A stretch of DNA of 64,000 bases from Ascaphus truei (GCA_036426205.1 CM071573.1:70466817-70530816); one strand, 5' to 3'; shown: positions 1-11,968, numbered from the stretch's first letter. Notes: generated by a model not told the origin, from the letters alone. Translations and numbers: made by a program.

Positions 1-139
1 TTCATTTTAATCAGTTTTTTTTTTTACACTAATATAATAGTTTAGGTAGAAAAAAGACATATTGTTGTAGCACGAGTTAGGGCGCGTCCATGGTCGCCGA
101 GACCACGCGGAGGAGTGCACGTGCGTCACGATCAGAATG

Positions 140-505
140 CCTTAAGGCAGGGGTGCGCAAACGTTTCCCCGTGCGCACCCCTGCCTGCCCTCCTCTGCGG
201 CTCGCGCCCCCAACATTCCCCTCCCCCCCCCGTTCGGCCCCGGCGTCAAATGACACGCGAGGTCATGTGACATCACGGTACCATGGCATCTGACCCCACT
301 GCATCATTTGACGCTGAGTTACCATGACCACGCGTCGTTGGAAGGTAAGGGAAGTCATGTATTAGTGTTATTATAGAGGCCTTGCGCGGTGCCCCGGCAT
401 TTAATTTAAATGCCTTGGGGGAGAGCACGGGACCTCTATAACTGCTGCGCCCCCCCCCCCCAGAAAATCTTGCGCCCCCCCAGTTTGAGCACCCCTGCCT
501 TAAGG
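140..505. mobile_element. hAT-type MITE with 8-bp target duplication
   Basis: The element spans 148-497. It begins CAGGGGTG and ends CACCCCTG, and is flanked on both sides by CCTTAAGG (140-147 and 498-505), an 8-bp duplication typical of hAT transposons. The inside is GC-rich with C-runs and GTCA-rich stretches and has no transposase. Related copies lie at 50175-50500 and at the right edge of the window. The family assignment rests on the termini and the target-site length. Confidence 0.75.
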
Positions 506-1230
506 CAATGATCAAAGTCATAACCGAGCATGCGAGGGGGTGCGCCGTGCGCAACGAATAAGAAATTTGATTCCACGGCGGCGCGACGGCCAGATCACGA
601 ACCAGCTTTGTGATGTCATGGCCACGCCCCCCCTCCCCTTCGTGTCTACCCAGGCCACCAATCGCTGCAGCTAAAATGCGGGTGACGTCACACGCACGAA
701 CGCGAGCGTGCGGTCACCATAGACCCAGCCTTACTGTGCTCGGCCCCGGGACAAGCTGCGTGATTGTGGCTGCCACGTCGCTGTAGGATTATCGCTGTGG
801 GAGGTCTGATCCAGAGGCACAGATCCCCGCGCAGCAATGTCGTGGCAGGCACTGTCTCTCCGTAGCTGCAGCTTTTTGAGAGTGAGTAGTGCTACATCTG
901 TAAGCCCATCGAGCTCAACCTTTGTTACATTCTAACTAGGTCAGATACTTACACTGTAAATGTATTTATAGTGGTACAGAGAAAGGCAAAAATACTTCAA
1001 GCACATTTTGCCATTATGAGGCTTATTCTGTAAACTGCGAAATTGCCGAAACGGCGATTTCACATGAAAACCACATTGACTTAATGGGGCTTTTGGTGTG
1101 AAATCGCCAGATGGATCATCTTGCAGTTTGCAGCATAAGCCATTATGTGTCACAACAGAAGAAAAAAAATTCCTTATGGACTCCAGTGAATGCAAAATCA
1201 GATAGCGTTCTGTGGCACTGAGCATACGCA
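506..1230. other. Intergenic, no gene seen
   Basis: A CpG-containing GC-rich stretch (about 540-860) is followed by ordinary AT-rich DNA. The GC part resembles the MITE families elsewhere in the window (GTGATGTCA, GGCCACGCCC) and is probably an old element rather than a promoter. I see no supported exon. Confidence 0.4.
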
Positions 1231-1375
1231 TGTTCTAGGTCTGCCATCACAGTATATGTATGTTCTAGGTCTGCCATCACAGTATATGCATGTTCTAGGT
1301 CTGCCATCACAGTATATGTATGTTCTAGGTCTGCCATCACAGTATATGTATGTTCTAGGTCTGCCATCACAGTCT
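1231..1375. repeat. 30-bp minisatellite, about five copies
   Basis: A 30-bp unit containing GTTCTAGGTCTGCCATCACA is repeated five times head to tail. The copies differ only at the TATGTATG/TATGCATG positions. The array is open on both strands because 30 is divisible by three, so these frames are not evidence for a protein. Confidence 0.95.
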
Positions 1376-1489
1376 CCAGGGGTAGTTTTTTTTCCTGCTC
1401 ACTGTAAAGAACCATTTCTTTTACTGCTGAAGAAATCTGCTTTCCTCCAATCTCAGTGGATGACCCAGTATAAATTGTGCAGCCTATGG

Positions 1490-1667
1490 CAGGGGTGAGC
1501 ACCTCCAGTCCTCAGGAGCCACCAACAGGTCAGGTTTTCAGGATATCCCTGCTTCAGCACAGGTGGCTCAATCTTCGACTGCGCCACTGATTGGGCCACC
1601 TGGGCTGAAGCAGGGATATCCTGACAACCTGACGGTGGCCCTTGAGGTCTGGTGTTGCCCACCCCTG
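1490..1667. mobile_element. CAGGGGTG MITE, family A, full copy
   Basis: The copy begins CAGGGGTG and ends CACCCCTG. It is a near-palindrome with arms containing CAGGATATCCCTGCTTCAGC and its inverse, and GGTGGCTCAATC near the middle. It belongs to the most abundant family here; further copies lie at 26337, 31127, 34262, 49163 and 59663, with a fragment at 12787. The termini suggest a non-autonomous hAT element. Confidence 0.8.
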
Positions 1668-2136
1668 ACCTCTGGAGTGAAAATCTCCTTTCTTTCATAC
1701 ATATTTGCTGCTTTTGTACCAGTTTTGCGCCTGGAGGTTTTGATGAATCTCACCAGGGACAAGAAATAATGTCGCTTGAACAAAGGGAAATAAACAATTA
1801 AAGCTGCAATACTACAATCCCCACTTTCTTTTTTTGTATATGTAAAGCGTGACAATGTATAATTCTACATTCTTACCTCAGCTGGCGATCGTTTGGTGCT
1901 CCTATTATAAATTTGTCAAAATCCTGATTGTGTGTCTAACATAATGGCTGCTTCAGTCAGTGTAACTCAGCAGCTACAATGTATCCTTATATTACTAAGG
2001 TAACATCTATAGTTACAGTTTGCAGCTCAAACTGCTGGGAATATTGGCAACAAATGATCACAAACAGGAAAGTGTTGCAAACATCTTGCACTGCTGAGGA
2101 GGCGTGCTAAAACCTGCTATAGAAATCAAATGGCAT
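1668..2136. other. Intergenic, no gene seen
   Basis: AT-rich single-copy-looking DNA. No exon-like frame with splice sites, no tandem repeat and no RNA gene were recognised. Confidence 0.4.
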
Positions 2137-2545
2137 TAAAGCAGGTCCAAGCTGCTGTTTATTTATTATTCTCTTTAATATGTGCATCGATACAATCCAT
2201 ACGACAAGTAATTAGCTAAATTGCCGATCAGCGAAGATTCGAAATGGGGGTCACTAAATGGCTGTCAGTGCAGCAGAAGAGGACCAAAGATGCAAAGTTC
2301 TGTGGGGAAGATCATGTGACCAGGCAGTCACTAGATATAATTGGTGCACTGCTAGAGAGGGGGCAAGGCTCAAAAAGGGTTGTGCAAAGCCTGTTTCAGA
2401 AGAGGAAGGGGATGTGACTTTGCAAATGGTTGCTATAGAAACAAAAAATGCCTGTTACATTATAATACATTCAAAATGTCATTCACAGTGTTTTTTTTTT
2501 TTTTAAATGCCACAAGTATTTTCTCATAGTACAGAACTGATTTAT
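2137..2545 (-). repeat. Dispersed repeat, family B
   Basis: Read as the reverse complement, this segment matches 48370-48815 and 30640-31065: AACAAGCATTTTT, then TTCTATAGCAACA, TTTTGAGCCCTGCC, CAGTGCACCAATT and a terminal AGCTTGGACTGC-like end. Three scattered copies in both orientations mark a transposed repeat. The class is unknown and no coding capacity is visible. Confidence 0.7.
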
Positions 2546-2612
2546 TTAAAAAAATAAAACACATATAGTATATTGCTTGGTCTGCAGTTGTATCATTTTA
2601 AAAATACAGTAA

Positions 2613-3102
2613 GGGCCGTTCTATACTGTTTGCGGCTGTACGCGCGCGTGTGCATGTGCGAACGCGCGTGCACGTGCCGCATGCTTTTCGTGTGTATGCT
2701 GAGCTGTGAGCTGTGTGAAGGTACTGTGTGTTTATGTGTGTTTGTTTGTGTGTATGTACTGTATATGTGTGTGTGTGTGTGTATGTAATGTGTAATTTAT
2801 TAAATAAAAAAAACACTTTTGTAAAAATAAAATATTTATTAACTTTGTGCAGACACGTGCAGACACACACACACACACACACACATACACACACACACGT
2901 ATATACATACATACAAACACACACATACGTAAATTTCAGCGGCTGTAGCAGCGCAAAAAGATTCTTTTGCACGTCTTCCCCGCTGTCTGTCGGCTCCCTG
3001 CCATGCGCGCGGCACCATTATAGAAAGGCTGACTAACGTCAGCCAACTAAAATTCTGCGCGCGCGCATGGCGTAGCACACACACGGCACTATAGAACGGG
3101 CC
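2613..3102. mobile_element. PIF/Harbinger-type MITE, TSD TAA
   Basis: The termini are inverted: GGGCCGTTCTATACTG at the left against ATAGAACGGGCC at the right. TAA flanks both sides (2610-2612 and 3103-3105), a 3-bp duplication of the TWA kind used by PIF/Harbinger transposons. Internal (TG)n and (CA)n tracts and GCGCGCATGG-type sequences form inverted arms. No transposase is encoded. Confidence 0.75.
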
Positions 3103-3860
3103 TAAGTATTATTTAATGCTACAAAACTGATTTATTTAAGATAAAAACATATACACATATATACGATTTCACGTTTAACTGCTTTAACACCCTCACAGTC
3201 ATTTTTAAAATAGGTTTGCAATTTTAACCACCTTTGGTAGCAAAGAGTTAAGAGACATTGGGCACTTTTTACATTCTGACACTCCAAATGACACCTCAAA
3301 AGGTACAGTAACAATGCATATAAAGGTAAGTGCCTTGTCCATTTTCCTCTGGAGCAAATAAGCATCCGTTTATCAGGAAATAAGTCAAAGTAAAAATAGG
3401 CCAATGTGTCAAAATTACGTTTGCAGGGGTTTTTTTTTTTTTTTTTACACATTTTTGTAAAAAGAATTGAAAATTCTCAAATATTTTAATTATTCGAATA
3501 TTGTTTTTGAATATTCTCTCGTTTTCGATTATTCTTTCAATTTTGTTTTTGAGTGAATAGTTGATCATTCTTATACTTTCTCATTTTCTTTCCGCAAATG
3601 TTTTAATATTCTCCAACTTTCTTCATTTTTCCTGTTGTTTTTCCCCTAAGTTTGAAATACTCTTCCATTTCACATTTTAAAACTTTTTTTCCCGCAAATA
3701 TCCGAAAATGTGGGAAATGCGGCGAATTTGCATGGCTAGAAATAAGTAATCATGGTGAAAAAAGCTGAATTTACTGATAATGAAGGACACATATTATGTG
3801 CAGTCAGCAATGGTCTAAATATGAGAGTACGGGGGTTGGTAAGCATGGAGTACCAGTAGG
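3103..3860. other. AT-rich intergenic, no gene seen
   Basis: AT-rich DNA with a long T run near 3430 and many TTCNAATATT-like words between 3470 and 3700. Nothing coding is supported. Confidence 0.4.
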
Positions 3861-4050
3861 GGTAGGGTTGCCAGGTGTCCGGTATTGAACTGGACTGTCC
3901 TGTATTTGGATACTCTGCCGAGCAAAAAATGAGAGGTACTGTAATACTGGACTTTTATGTGTCCAGTGTTTTCCTCCCTGGACATAGTGATCTGACACAC
4001 GTTGCACCATTGAGTCCAGTATTTTTGGAGAAGCCACCTGGCAACACTAA
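3861..4050. mobile_element. Short inverted-repeat element (TTGCCAGGTG ends)
   Basis: The left end AGGGTTGCCAGGTGTCC and the right end CCACCTGGCAACAC are inverted copies, with further inverted pairs (TGGACTGTCC, GTCCAGTATT) inside. The length and lack of coding capacity fit a MITE. The superfamily is undetermined. Confidence 0.55.
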
Positions 4051-6240
4051 GTACCAGTACTTTTTTTTTACCTACAGGTCCACAGAACCAATACATTTTT
4101 GTTACACACTTACTGTTCCACTTTCTATTGCAAGTAAAGTGCCTTTGCTTCAGGAAGGCTTTCTCCTTTTCTGCATTCCGAATGCTGGACTGTATGAATA
4201 TTTCATATATGATGAAAATAGCTTTTTTCCCCCCAATGGTAATACATGTTTTGACCTCACAGTACCTAGACTTTCGCTAAACCACTTCCACCCCTGGCAG
4301 TCTGTCTAGCCCAGCAAAAAAAAGTATATCTATATAATATATATATATATATATATCATATATATATATTATAGGACTATATAAACCATTTTAAACATAT
4401 CCGTTATTTGCACAATGCAAAAATACAGTAACAGCCATTACTCACTAAATCTAATTGGAATGTTGGTTTTTTGCTATTCCCTTTATTCAAACCACATGTT
4501 TAACTGCTTCTAAACTTCTCACCCTCATAGTATGATTTTATTTATAAAAAGAGGAATATCCAAAAGATATTAAAAAAGCCATCATGCTAATCAGAGGGGA
4601 TGCAGTGACTATGGCGGGGGGGACTCCTACATACTCTACTCCTAGCATAGTAAATAGCCCCTTAGTTACATCCCCTATGGATAATATAGGAAATAGACAA
4701 AAAAGACCCTGGCAAAATGGATCTATATAAAATTGTATTGAAATAATGCATTTAAAACAAAAATGTATTAAATCATTACCACGCTTGAAATGTAATCAAT
4801 AAAAAAAATATGCAAAATACAAAAAAAACGAGTGTGACATCCACCATGCAGTAGAGGTGTTATCTTTTTATTTTTAATGGGATTATATTTCCAACGTGTA
4901 ATGATTTCATAGCCTTTTTTTGGTTAAAAAGCATTATTTCAAAACATATTTAGCTATTGATTAATAGTTGAGCTGCCTTATTCTGCACAATGTCCTACTT
5001 CATATATAATCAGGTTGGTTATGTGTCAAACTTCATGTACCCTTCTGTTTTGTGACAGCAGATGGTTCTAAAAACAACCCATACTGTCCAACCACACAAG
5101 GCAGCAGGAAACACACACACAACACCCCCAAAACTACTACCCCCCCCCACCTTGTCTCCCCCCCCTACTCCATATGCACCCAGCAAAGAGAAAACCAGAT
5201 CTAAAAGTTAGGAAAATCAATTTTGCTTTGAACTCCTCCTAGGGGTGGTATTTTATTTAATTCCCTGTACAGGGCTGTCCCCTTTCTCTCCTCCTCTTCC
5301 CCCCCCTTTTAATTTTTTTTTTTTGCCCTCTGTCCCACCTCCGGTTTTTTACATCAGCCTCCAAGAGCTTCCATTTACACACTGGTTTGGGGTGGGGTGG
5401 GGTAGGGGAAGAGAAAAAAACAAATAAAGAAAGGATACAAAGACACCACACGAAAAAGAAACAATACAAAGAAATCTCAGCCACTCCCCTACTTGGCAGC
5501 CATCTCTCTCTTTGAAGCGAAGAACAGAGGGGATAGAAATAGACTAGAGAGCAAGGTAAGAAGGAGAAGAGGCAGCAGCCTGGGGGGGAGGAGGGCACAA
5601 TCTCTTGCAATGAATGGCTTCTGACTCTGCAATGAATAAGCACAGCCCGGACAGATACAAATGTAGCCAGAAAGAAATGTATTTAAAGGGGACGCAGCCG
5701 CCCTGCAGCCTCTTCCTAACATTAGTGATTGATATAGATGACCCTGTTTTTTGTTTTGTTTACATTCAAATATAGGAAAATAAAGCCCCTCTGCTCCCGA
5801 TGGGGGAGGGTTTTTTTTTTTTACCCACCCACCCCCCCCGATGTATTCATTATATTCCTTTTTATTTGCGCTGGTTTTGCAATCCTCACCTTGTTTACAT
5901 GCTGGTGGATAGAGCGGAATTTATTCCTGAAAACGTTTTAAAAATGTAATTTTCCTGCCGGACCTCCCCCCTCCCCCCAGCCATAAAGCATCTACACCAA
6001 ATACATGTTGTACTGTATAATACTGGAAGGGGCGCGTTCTACCGCCTGTATACAGGAAGAGGACCATTTCTTTATCTTACCGCGTCTAGGACTCCGTTTT
6101 TTTGCACATAGCAGCAAGAAGTGATATTATCACATGGGATTCTTGTTATAATTTTATTTCACCCGGATTGACGGTGCGCCAGCATTGCGCTGCCCTGGGA
6201 AGGGGGCACTTTGTGTCCAATACCCGCCCGAGCACACACT
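4051..6240. other. Intergenic, no supported gene
   Basis: This stretch holds a (TA)n hairpin at 4332-4372, C-runs at 5140-5165 and T/C-rich DNA at 5270-5340. A purine-rich stretch at 5520-5580 contains GAGAGCAAGGTAAGAAG, which would be a good splice donor. I could not show an exon here. Confidence 0.4.
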
Positions 6241-7370
6241 TTTCTAGCCCCCCCCAACCCCCCGCTTGCCAGAGGCCGTGGTGATAGATAAATACTCCCA
6301 TCCTCCTCCTGCCCTCTCCCATCCTCCCCCTGCCCTCTCCTCATCCTCCTTTTGTTGCCTTCTCCCATCCACCCTCATCCTGCCCCTTCCCCATCCTCCT
6401 CCGCCCTCCCCATCCTTTTTTTTCTTCTCCCCCTCCTCCCCTCTTCCCCCCTCCTCCCTCTCCCCCTCCTCATGCCCCTTTCCCCCTCATCTCCCCCGTC
6501 CTCCCCTATGCCCTCACTCTCCCCATCCTACCTCTTTTTGCCCTCATCCCTAGATCCTCCCCCTACCCCCTCGCACATCTCCCCTGCCCTCCCCCATCAC
6601 TCCTCCTGCCTCATCCCCATCCTCCTGCCCTCCCACATCCTCCCCCTTCCGTCTCATTTCCCATCCTCCTCCACCCTGTCCTCGCAATCCCATCCTCCTC
6701 CTTGCCCTCTCTCCCATTCCTCCCTCGCTTCCCTCAATCCCCCTCCTCCTCCGTTCCCTCTGTACGGACTTCCCCTCCATCCTCCTTCCTCCTCCTCCCA
6801 TTCCTCGCTCCTTCCCTCTCCCCATCTCTCCTCGCTTCCACACCTCCTCCACTCCCGCTTCTTCCTCTCAGCTCCCAGACAGAGAATAAAAAGACCCCTC
6901 CTCCTCTCCCCACCTCTGTGTTCATGTCAATCCCGCTTTCCCAACAGGAAGAGTTTCATTTTCTACTTCTTGCTCTTTGTTTCTGTGACTCCCCCCCCCC
7001 CCCCTCCTCTTTTTTTCCCCTCTCCTCTCTCTCCCCATCCCCCCTTCTCTTTCCCTCTCCTCATCCCCCCTTCTCTTTCCCTCTCCTCTCTCCCCATCCC
7101 CCCTTCTCTTTCTCGCCCTATCCCCCTCCTCTCTCTCACCCCCCTCGATTCTCTCTGTCTCCCTATTTCCCTCCCTCTCTTTCCCCTTCTCACCCCTTTC
7201 CTCATCCCCTTCAGTGACTTCCCTCTCTCCCCTCATCCCCCCTTCCACCATCCCTTTTCCCTACCTCCTTCTCTGGCCCCTCTTTCCTCACCCCCTTCTA
7301 TCTCCCCTCTTTCCCCATCCCCTCTTTCCCCCCCCCTCTTCCCCCCCTTCCTCTCCCTTACCCCCTTGCT
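6241..7370. repeat. Polypyrimidine tract, about 1.1 kb
   Basis: The + strand is almost entirely C and T, in irregular CCCTCC, TCCTCC and TTCCCC words with few purines. The reverse strand is a matching purine tract. The long Pro/Ser/Leu-rich and Gly/Arg/Glu-rich frames across it are products of this composition, not genes. Such tracts can form triplex (H-DNA) structures; that is general knowledge and not shown here. Confidence 0.9.
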
Positions 7371-8119
7371 ATCAATAAGACACCCCTTCCTCTTATTTAT
7401 GTTCTCCTATTTATTTTTACTGGAATTAAATAATACATTTTGTATTAATTATATATGAAAATATGTTGTACTGGGGGGGGGGGGCAGTAATAATAATTAG
7501 GGCTGTATACAGTTGATCAGTTGTATCTGATTGTTTGTATCCTATGGATTTATTTTCTTCAATACATAATCCGGGTTTGCAGGCTTTGCTGGCTGCTGTT
7601 TTGCAGCTAGGCCTCTTAAAGAGGCGGAGAGCCTGTTACATGTCTCAGCACTTGCACACTATTCCTCCTTTCTATTCTGCCACCATTTGTCTGCAGCATA
7701 TTACATCTGTGTGGTGTATACAAGCTTTTCTAGCACTGAGACATTTGCACAGAAATCCATATTTTCTTTTTGCAGCTATATGAGAAATAGCGTATTTTAT
7801 GGGGGTTTTTTTTTGTACTTTTTGACGCATCTGATTTCTAAAAAGGATTATTTCACCTTGTTGGGAACTTTTTTAGAGGGTAGTTCGATAGACTACGAAG
7901 TAGGCGATCATGCTGTTATCGTTCGTAAAACTGATTGGCTCTTATTCTGTAACGCGTGCTAAGCGCAGATGACGTCCTATCGCAGGAAAAAAAACGCATT
8001 AAGGTCAATGGGGCTTTTGACGCAATACGTAGTCTGCTTTTATCACACCTTACAGAATAAAGGGCCATTGACTTCGGTTGGGGTTTTTGCTTCAGAGTAT
8101 ATTACTGCCTGTAATACAG
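7371..8119. other. Intergenic, no gene seen
   Basis: Mostly AT-rich with a G run at about 7474-7485. A GACGTCC/AACGCGT-containing stretch around 7900-8000 may be MITE debris. No exon is supported. Confidence 0.35.
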
Positions 8120-8932
8120 GTATACCCCGCATTAACGTACACAATGGGACCGGAGCATGTATGTAAAGTGAAAATGTACTTAAAGTGAAGCACTACCTTT
8201 TTTCCACTTATCGATGCATGTACTGTACTACAATCATCATATACGTGCATAACTGATGTAAATAACGCATTTGTAACAGGCTATATAGTCTCCCCGCTTG
8301 CGCACAGCTTCGGTACAGGTATGGAGTTGGTATTGCTGTTCAGGACGTGCTGACAGGCGCATGCGCAAGCTGCCGTTTGCCTATTGGGCGATATGTCCTT
8401 ACTCGCGAGTGTACTTTATGGGGCCTATGCAGAGAGCAGCGCTTTTTAAAATTGGAGAGGGGAATAAAAAGTAGGTTTAATGGAGAGTTTTATTCTCCAT
8501 ATGGAGAAATGGGCGAAATCCGCTATTTTTAGCATTACTGCATGTGGAGAATTGTAAATGAGGAGATGCGCGCAGCTGAAAGGGAAAAAAAAAAATCGCG
8601 CATTTATTTTTTTTTCCCTATAGCCGGCGAGCTCCTGCTTCTTGCCAACTTTAGTTGGCGGAGAAAATTGAAGAAAATCGCGCCAAAAACAGCCGCTAGA
8701 TGGCGAGCGCGCCTTTCTGAATTCGGATACTTTTCAGACTGGCGAGATGTAGTTTCTCGCCAACCGCGCGGCGAGATTTTCAAATAGAAAAAAAAAATTG
8801 GCGTGTTTTTCCTACCTCGCCATTTTCAGCTGTTTTTTGCGCGATTTTCTCCGGAAAATGGCGAGATTTTAAATAGCGCTGCTCTCTGCATGAGGCCCAA
8901 AGTGAGTGTCCTTAAACCGGGGTATGCCTGTA
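8120..8932. mobile_element. ACAGGYATACCCCG element (family C), split by a nested MITE
   Basis: The outer ends are ACAGGTATACCCCG and CGGGGTATGCCTGT. The sequence between 8133 and 8416 is the inverse of the family copies at 10906-11298 and 63022-63457. A second element lies inside at 8419-8895, with its own inverted ends (GCCTATGCAGAGAGCAGCGC against GCGCTGCTCTCTGCATGAGG), and splits the family word GTACTTAAAGTGAG. It is therefore the younger of the two. Confidence 0.75.
8419..8895. mobile_element. Nested MITE with GCAGAGAGCAGCGCT ends
   Basis: A 0.48 kb insert with about 24-bp inverted ends starting TGGGGCC and ending GGCCCA. The inside has several GGCGAG and TCGCGC-like words arranged as inverted pairs. 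The target duplication cannot be read with certainty. There is no coding capacity. Confidence 0.65.
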
Positions 8933-9841
8933 CTGAGAATATTTTGACTTTATTATCATGAATTATTTGATAAACCCTATGATATGTGTGTCTTGTAACT
9001 CCTTATATGGCTTTATATATCTGTTCCCCTAATCACAAATAAGGCAAAATAGCTTTGGACATTGATGCTATTAGATACGAATGTAAAACGTCTCAGATGA
9101 TATCAATTTAACGACTGCTGTTCTTACATAATTCCCATGTTTGCTTCGGAGACACCTTTACTACAAGTTGGCATAATATTTTGAGGAGTCGTTATATAAT
9201 AGTGCTTTCAAGTCAGTGTCAAATACTATTATATTGCTCAGATGATTTATGTAACCAATACGGTTCGTGTGTTAAAAAATAAATGTTAAAAATGCAAATA
9301 TATTCTGAGCTGGCAAGGGGTTTGCTTGTATTTCATTATTTTATTTCCAATTGCTGCTGGATTATATTATTATAGTATTAAATCATGTTTTTTTTTTTTA
9401 ATTATTAAACAGATGGGTTTGTCTGGCCTTTTAGGTTGATATTATCAAACCACCCGTTTTGTTCGTATCCTAGTGAAAGTTAGGTCTTAAGTTACATACA
9501 GGTACAGCACATTATGAATTCATTGCTTCACTTTTGTTTGTCTGCAGTGAGCTCTCACTTTCACTGTTCTCTATTCTTTTAACTTGCCAGCTTAACATAG
9601 GGAAACTCAATGAATGAATTCAGGGCTCAGTAAATGCTTGCATGGGAGTAGAAGATATTTGAATTGAACTCAAATTTGCCATCCTTATGAGATCTGTGAA
9701 AACGCTGAACACAAAGTGTATACATTCAGATAATGCTTATCATGTTTTGTTTGCCTGGTATGCTTTCTTTATATGGTGTTGACGCTATTTTGTATGACTG
9801 ATGAACATTTACTCAGTGTTTACGATGAATTTTATATATAT
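8933..9841. other. Intergenic, no gene seen
   Basis: AT-rich DNA without recognisable exon, repeat array or RNA gene. Confidence 0.4.
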
Positions 9842-10190
9842 ACTAGCTGAGAGACCCGGCGTTGCCCGGGATTTAAATGCGTAATAGGTAGTATTATTTT
9901 TAAATCGTGGAACAATAGGTGACTGTTTGTTGTAAAGGTTGGATAATAATATTGAAAAGAAAGATGGAAGAAAATGTAATACGATGTTGTATAAAAATGG
10001 TTTATTGTAACCACACCACAGTACAATGTATATTTTGGTGCCATAAGTGATGTAAAAATCTGAGTCGTGTGTCCTGCTAGGGTGTGAGGCGGCGAGTGGC
10101 GCGTGGGTTGTGAGTGCTGTGTGCGAGTGGGGGTCCTGCTAGGGTGTGATATATATATATATATATATATATTAATATATATATATATAT
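9842..10190 (+). repeat. Dispersed repeat with CCCGGCGTTGCCCGGG head
   Basis: It opens with ACTAGCTGAGAGACCCGGCG and then TTGCCCGGG, and ends in a (TA)n hairpin at 10147-10190. Related heads occur at 51187 and 52980 on the + strand and, inverted, at 39295-39335. A 20-bp word GTCCTGCTAGGGTGTGA-like repeats at 10070 and 10132. The class is unknown to me; the shared head shows that it is a dispersed repeat. Confidence 0.65.
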
Positions 10191-10905
10191 TAGTGATATC
10201 TGTTTGCTAATGCATATTTTTTGTTTAATAGCACAAATAAAGGCCATCATCTGCATCTGTAATGTAACAGCTTTGTAAAAATGTACCTTTTAATGTCTTA
10301 AAAAAGACAATGGATGAGCTAATATCTAAAGGTGCAGTCCCGTATACTGAATTTGCAATAGATTGAAAATCGTAAGCGGATCAACACATTCCCTAATTTA
10401 CGTTTGCTTCATAATTTTGAACTTTCCCAAGTTAGACCTGGAAAGCAACTGCGGAAATCTCAATGACAAATATCACAATTATTTCTAAGATATAACAAAG
10501 GGTATATGGTACATTAAAGCCGTAGTCCCCATTTCTTACATATCATGGTTTTAAACAAAAATGGCCACACACTCAACTATTGATTGCCTCATCTGGCAGG
10601 TGTCGTGCTCGGTAAACAGGTAATCATAGAATGTAGATGGACACCGGAGTGTTCAAAATACCTGCGTTGACCACAGGAATAATGGAAAAAAGGACAATAT
10701 GTGTTTATTTACTCCATAAAACACAAGATATCCCGACGATTCATTCCCCAATGTTGGTATTTTGAACACTGCACGGGGTCCATCTACAATGGTGTGTGTG
10801 ATTTTAATACATATTTTGCTTTTGAACATTTATCATGGAGTCTTCTTCGCATCTTGTATGGGCGAAATATTTTTCCCTCTATAATGTGTGTGTGTGTATG
10901 TATAT
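10191..10905. repeat. Inverted-repeat element around 10540-10830
   Basis: GTAGATGGACACCGGAGTG plus TTCAAAATACC near 10635-10665 is matched in inverse by GGTATTTTGAACACTG and CCATCTAC near 10755-10788. Outer pairing continues with GGCCACACAC against GTGTGTGTG. This looks like a foldback MITE. The 10191-10540 part shows nothing. Confidence 0.55.
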
Positions 10906-11298
10906 ACAGGCATACCCCGGTTTAAGGACACTCACTTTAAGTACACTCGCTAGTAAGGACATATCACCCAATAGGCAAACGGCAGCTTCCGCATGCGCCT
11001 GTCAGCACGTCCTGAACAGCAATACCGGCTCCCAACCTATACCGAAGCTGTGCGGAAGCGGGGAGACTATAGAGCCTGTTACAAATGTGTAATTTACATC
11101 AGTTATGCACGTATATGACGATTACAGTACAGTACATGCATCGATAAGTGGGAAAAAGTAGTGCTTCACTTTAAGTACATTTTCGCTTTACATACATGCT
11201 CCGGTCCAATTGCGTACATTAATGCGGGGTATGCCTGTGTTACATAGTTACATACATGCTCCGGTCCCATTGCGTACGTTAATGCGGGGTATGCCTGT
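10906..11298. mobile_element. ACAGGCATACCCCG element, family C
   Basis: The ends are ACAGGCATACCCCG and CGGGGTATGCCTGT. The body matches 63022-63457, including CTTTAAGTACACTCGC and AATAGGCAAACGGCAGC. The right end is present twice, with ACATGCTCCGGTCC...GGGGTATGCCTGT at about 11191-11240 and again at 11250-11298. No coding capacity. Confidence 0.8.
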
Positions 11299-11567
11299 AT
11301 ATTATATATATATATACATATTATATATATATATATAACCTGCTGGGGTGTGGCACAGAATACCATAAACATGTCCATGGCGGGGGAACCAATAGCAAAC
11401 TGTGAGGCAATCTGATGATGATGTTGCTGTGTTTTTATTGGCCGTTGGAGCAAGTTATTCTTGCTCGGTGGAATAACTACTTGTATCTTAAGAACCGTGG
11501 CCCCCATGGGGGTCCATGAATCGTCTCCAACAGAACCCCCAGATAAAGTAATAGAAGCTCCGTGCTC

Positions 11568-11968
11568 CATAAGGCTGAGTCCATGCTGCCTGCTGGCGTG
11601 CTGAGGCGCAGGGAAAGCGGGTGCTTTCCCTGGCCTTGCGGTTGCTTACCGCACGCGCCGTCAGCAGCCGTCAGGGGGCAGGCCGGGGGCGGGCGCGTCA
11701 CTGGCCGGGGGCGGGCCAGTGACGTCACGGAGCTGGTTCGCCCTCATTGGGCGAACCGCTCACGTGACCGGCCTGTCTCGCCGGCAAGCGGGGGAATTTT
11801 AAATTCCCCTAAGACCTGCGCTTCCGCAAGCGCGCGGAAGCGCAGGTGAGCCCCTACTAAAGCCGCTCTAATTGCGGCTGTAGGGGCTCAGTGCTGAGCG
11901 GGAGCGTGCGGGAGCGCGCGTTAGCGTGCTTCCGCCAGCAAGCACTTAACATGGCCGAGGCCTTACTC
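11568..11968 (+). mobile_element. GC-rich MITE, family D
   Basis: Shared words with 44911-45245 and, inverted, with 58199-58540: GGGAAAGCGGGTGCTTTCCC, then GTGACGTCACGGAGCTGG, ATTGGGCGAACC, CACGTGACCGGC and a closing CATGGCCGAGGCCTTA. This is a transposed GC-rich element. Its CpG richness should not be taken for a gene promoter. Confidence 0.7.

Noticed and set aside
6352..7458. 368-codon Pro/Ser/Leu-rich open frame
   Set aside because: It lies wholly in the polypyrimidine tract. Other frames there are also long and open, and composition alone explains it.
11568..11968. CpG-rich block as a CpG-island promoter
   Set aside because: The same sequence recurs at 44911 and 58199 inside introns, so it is a mobile element.
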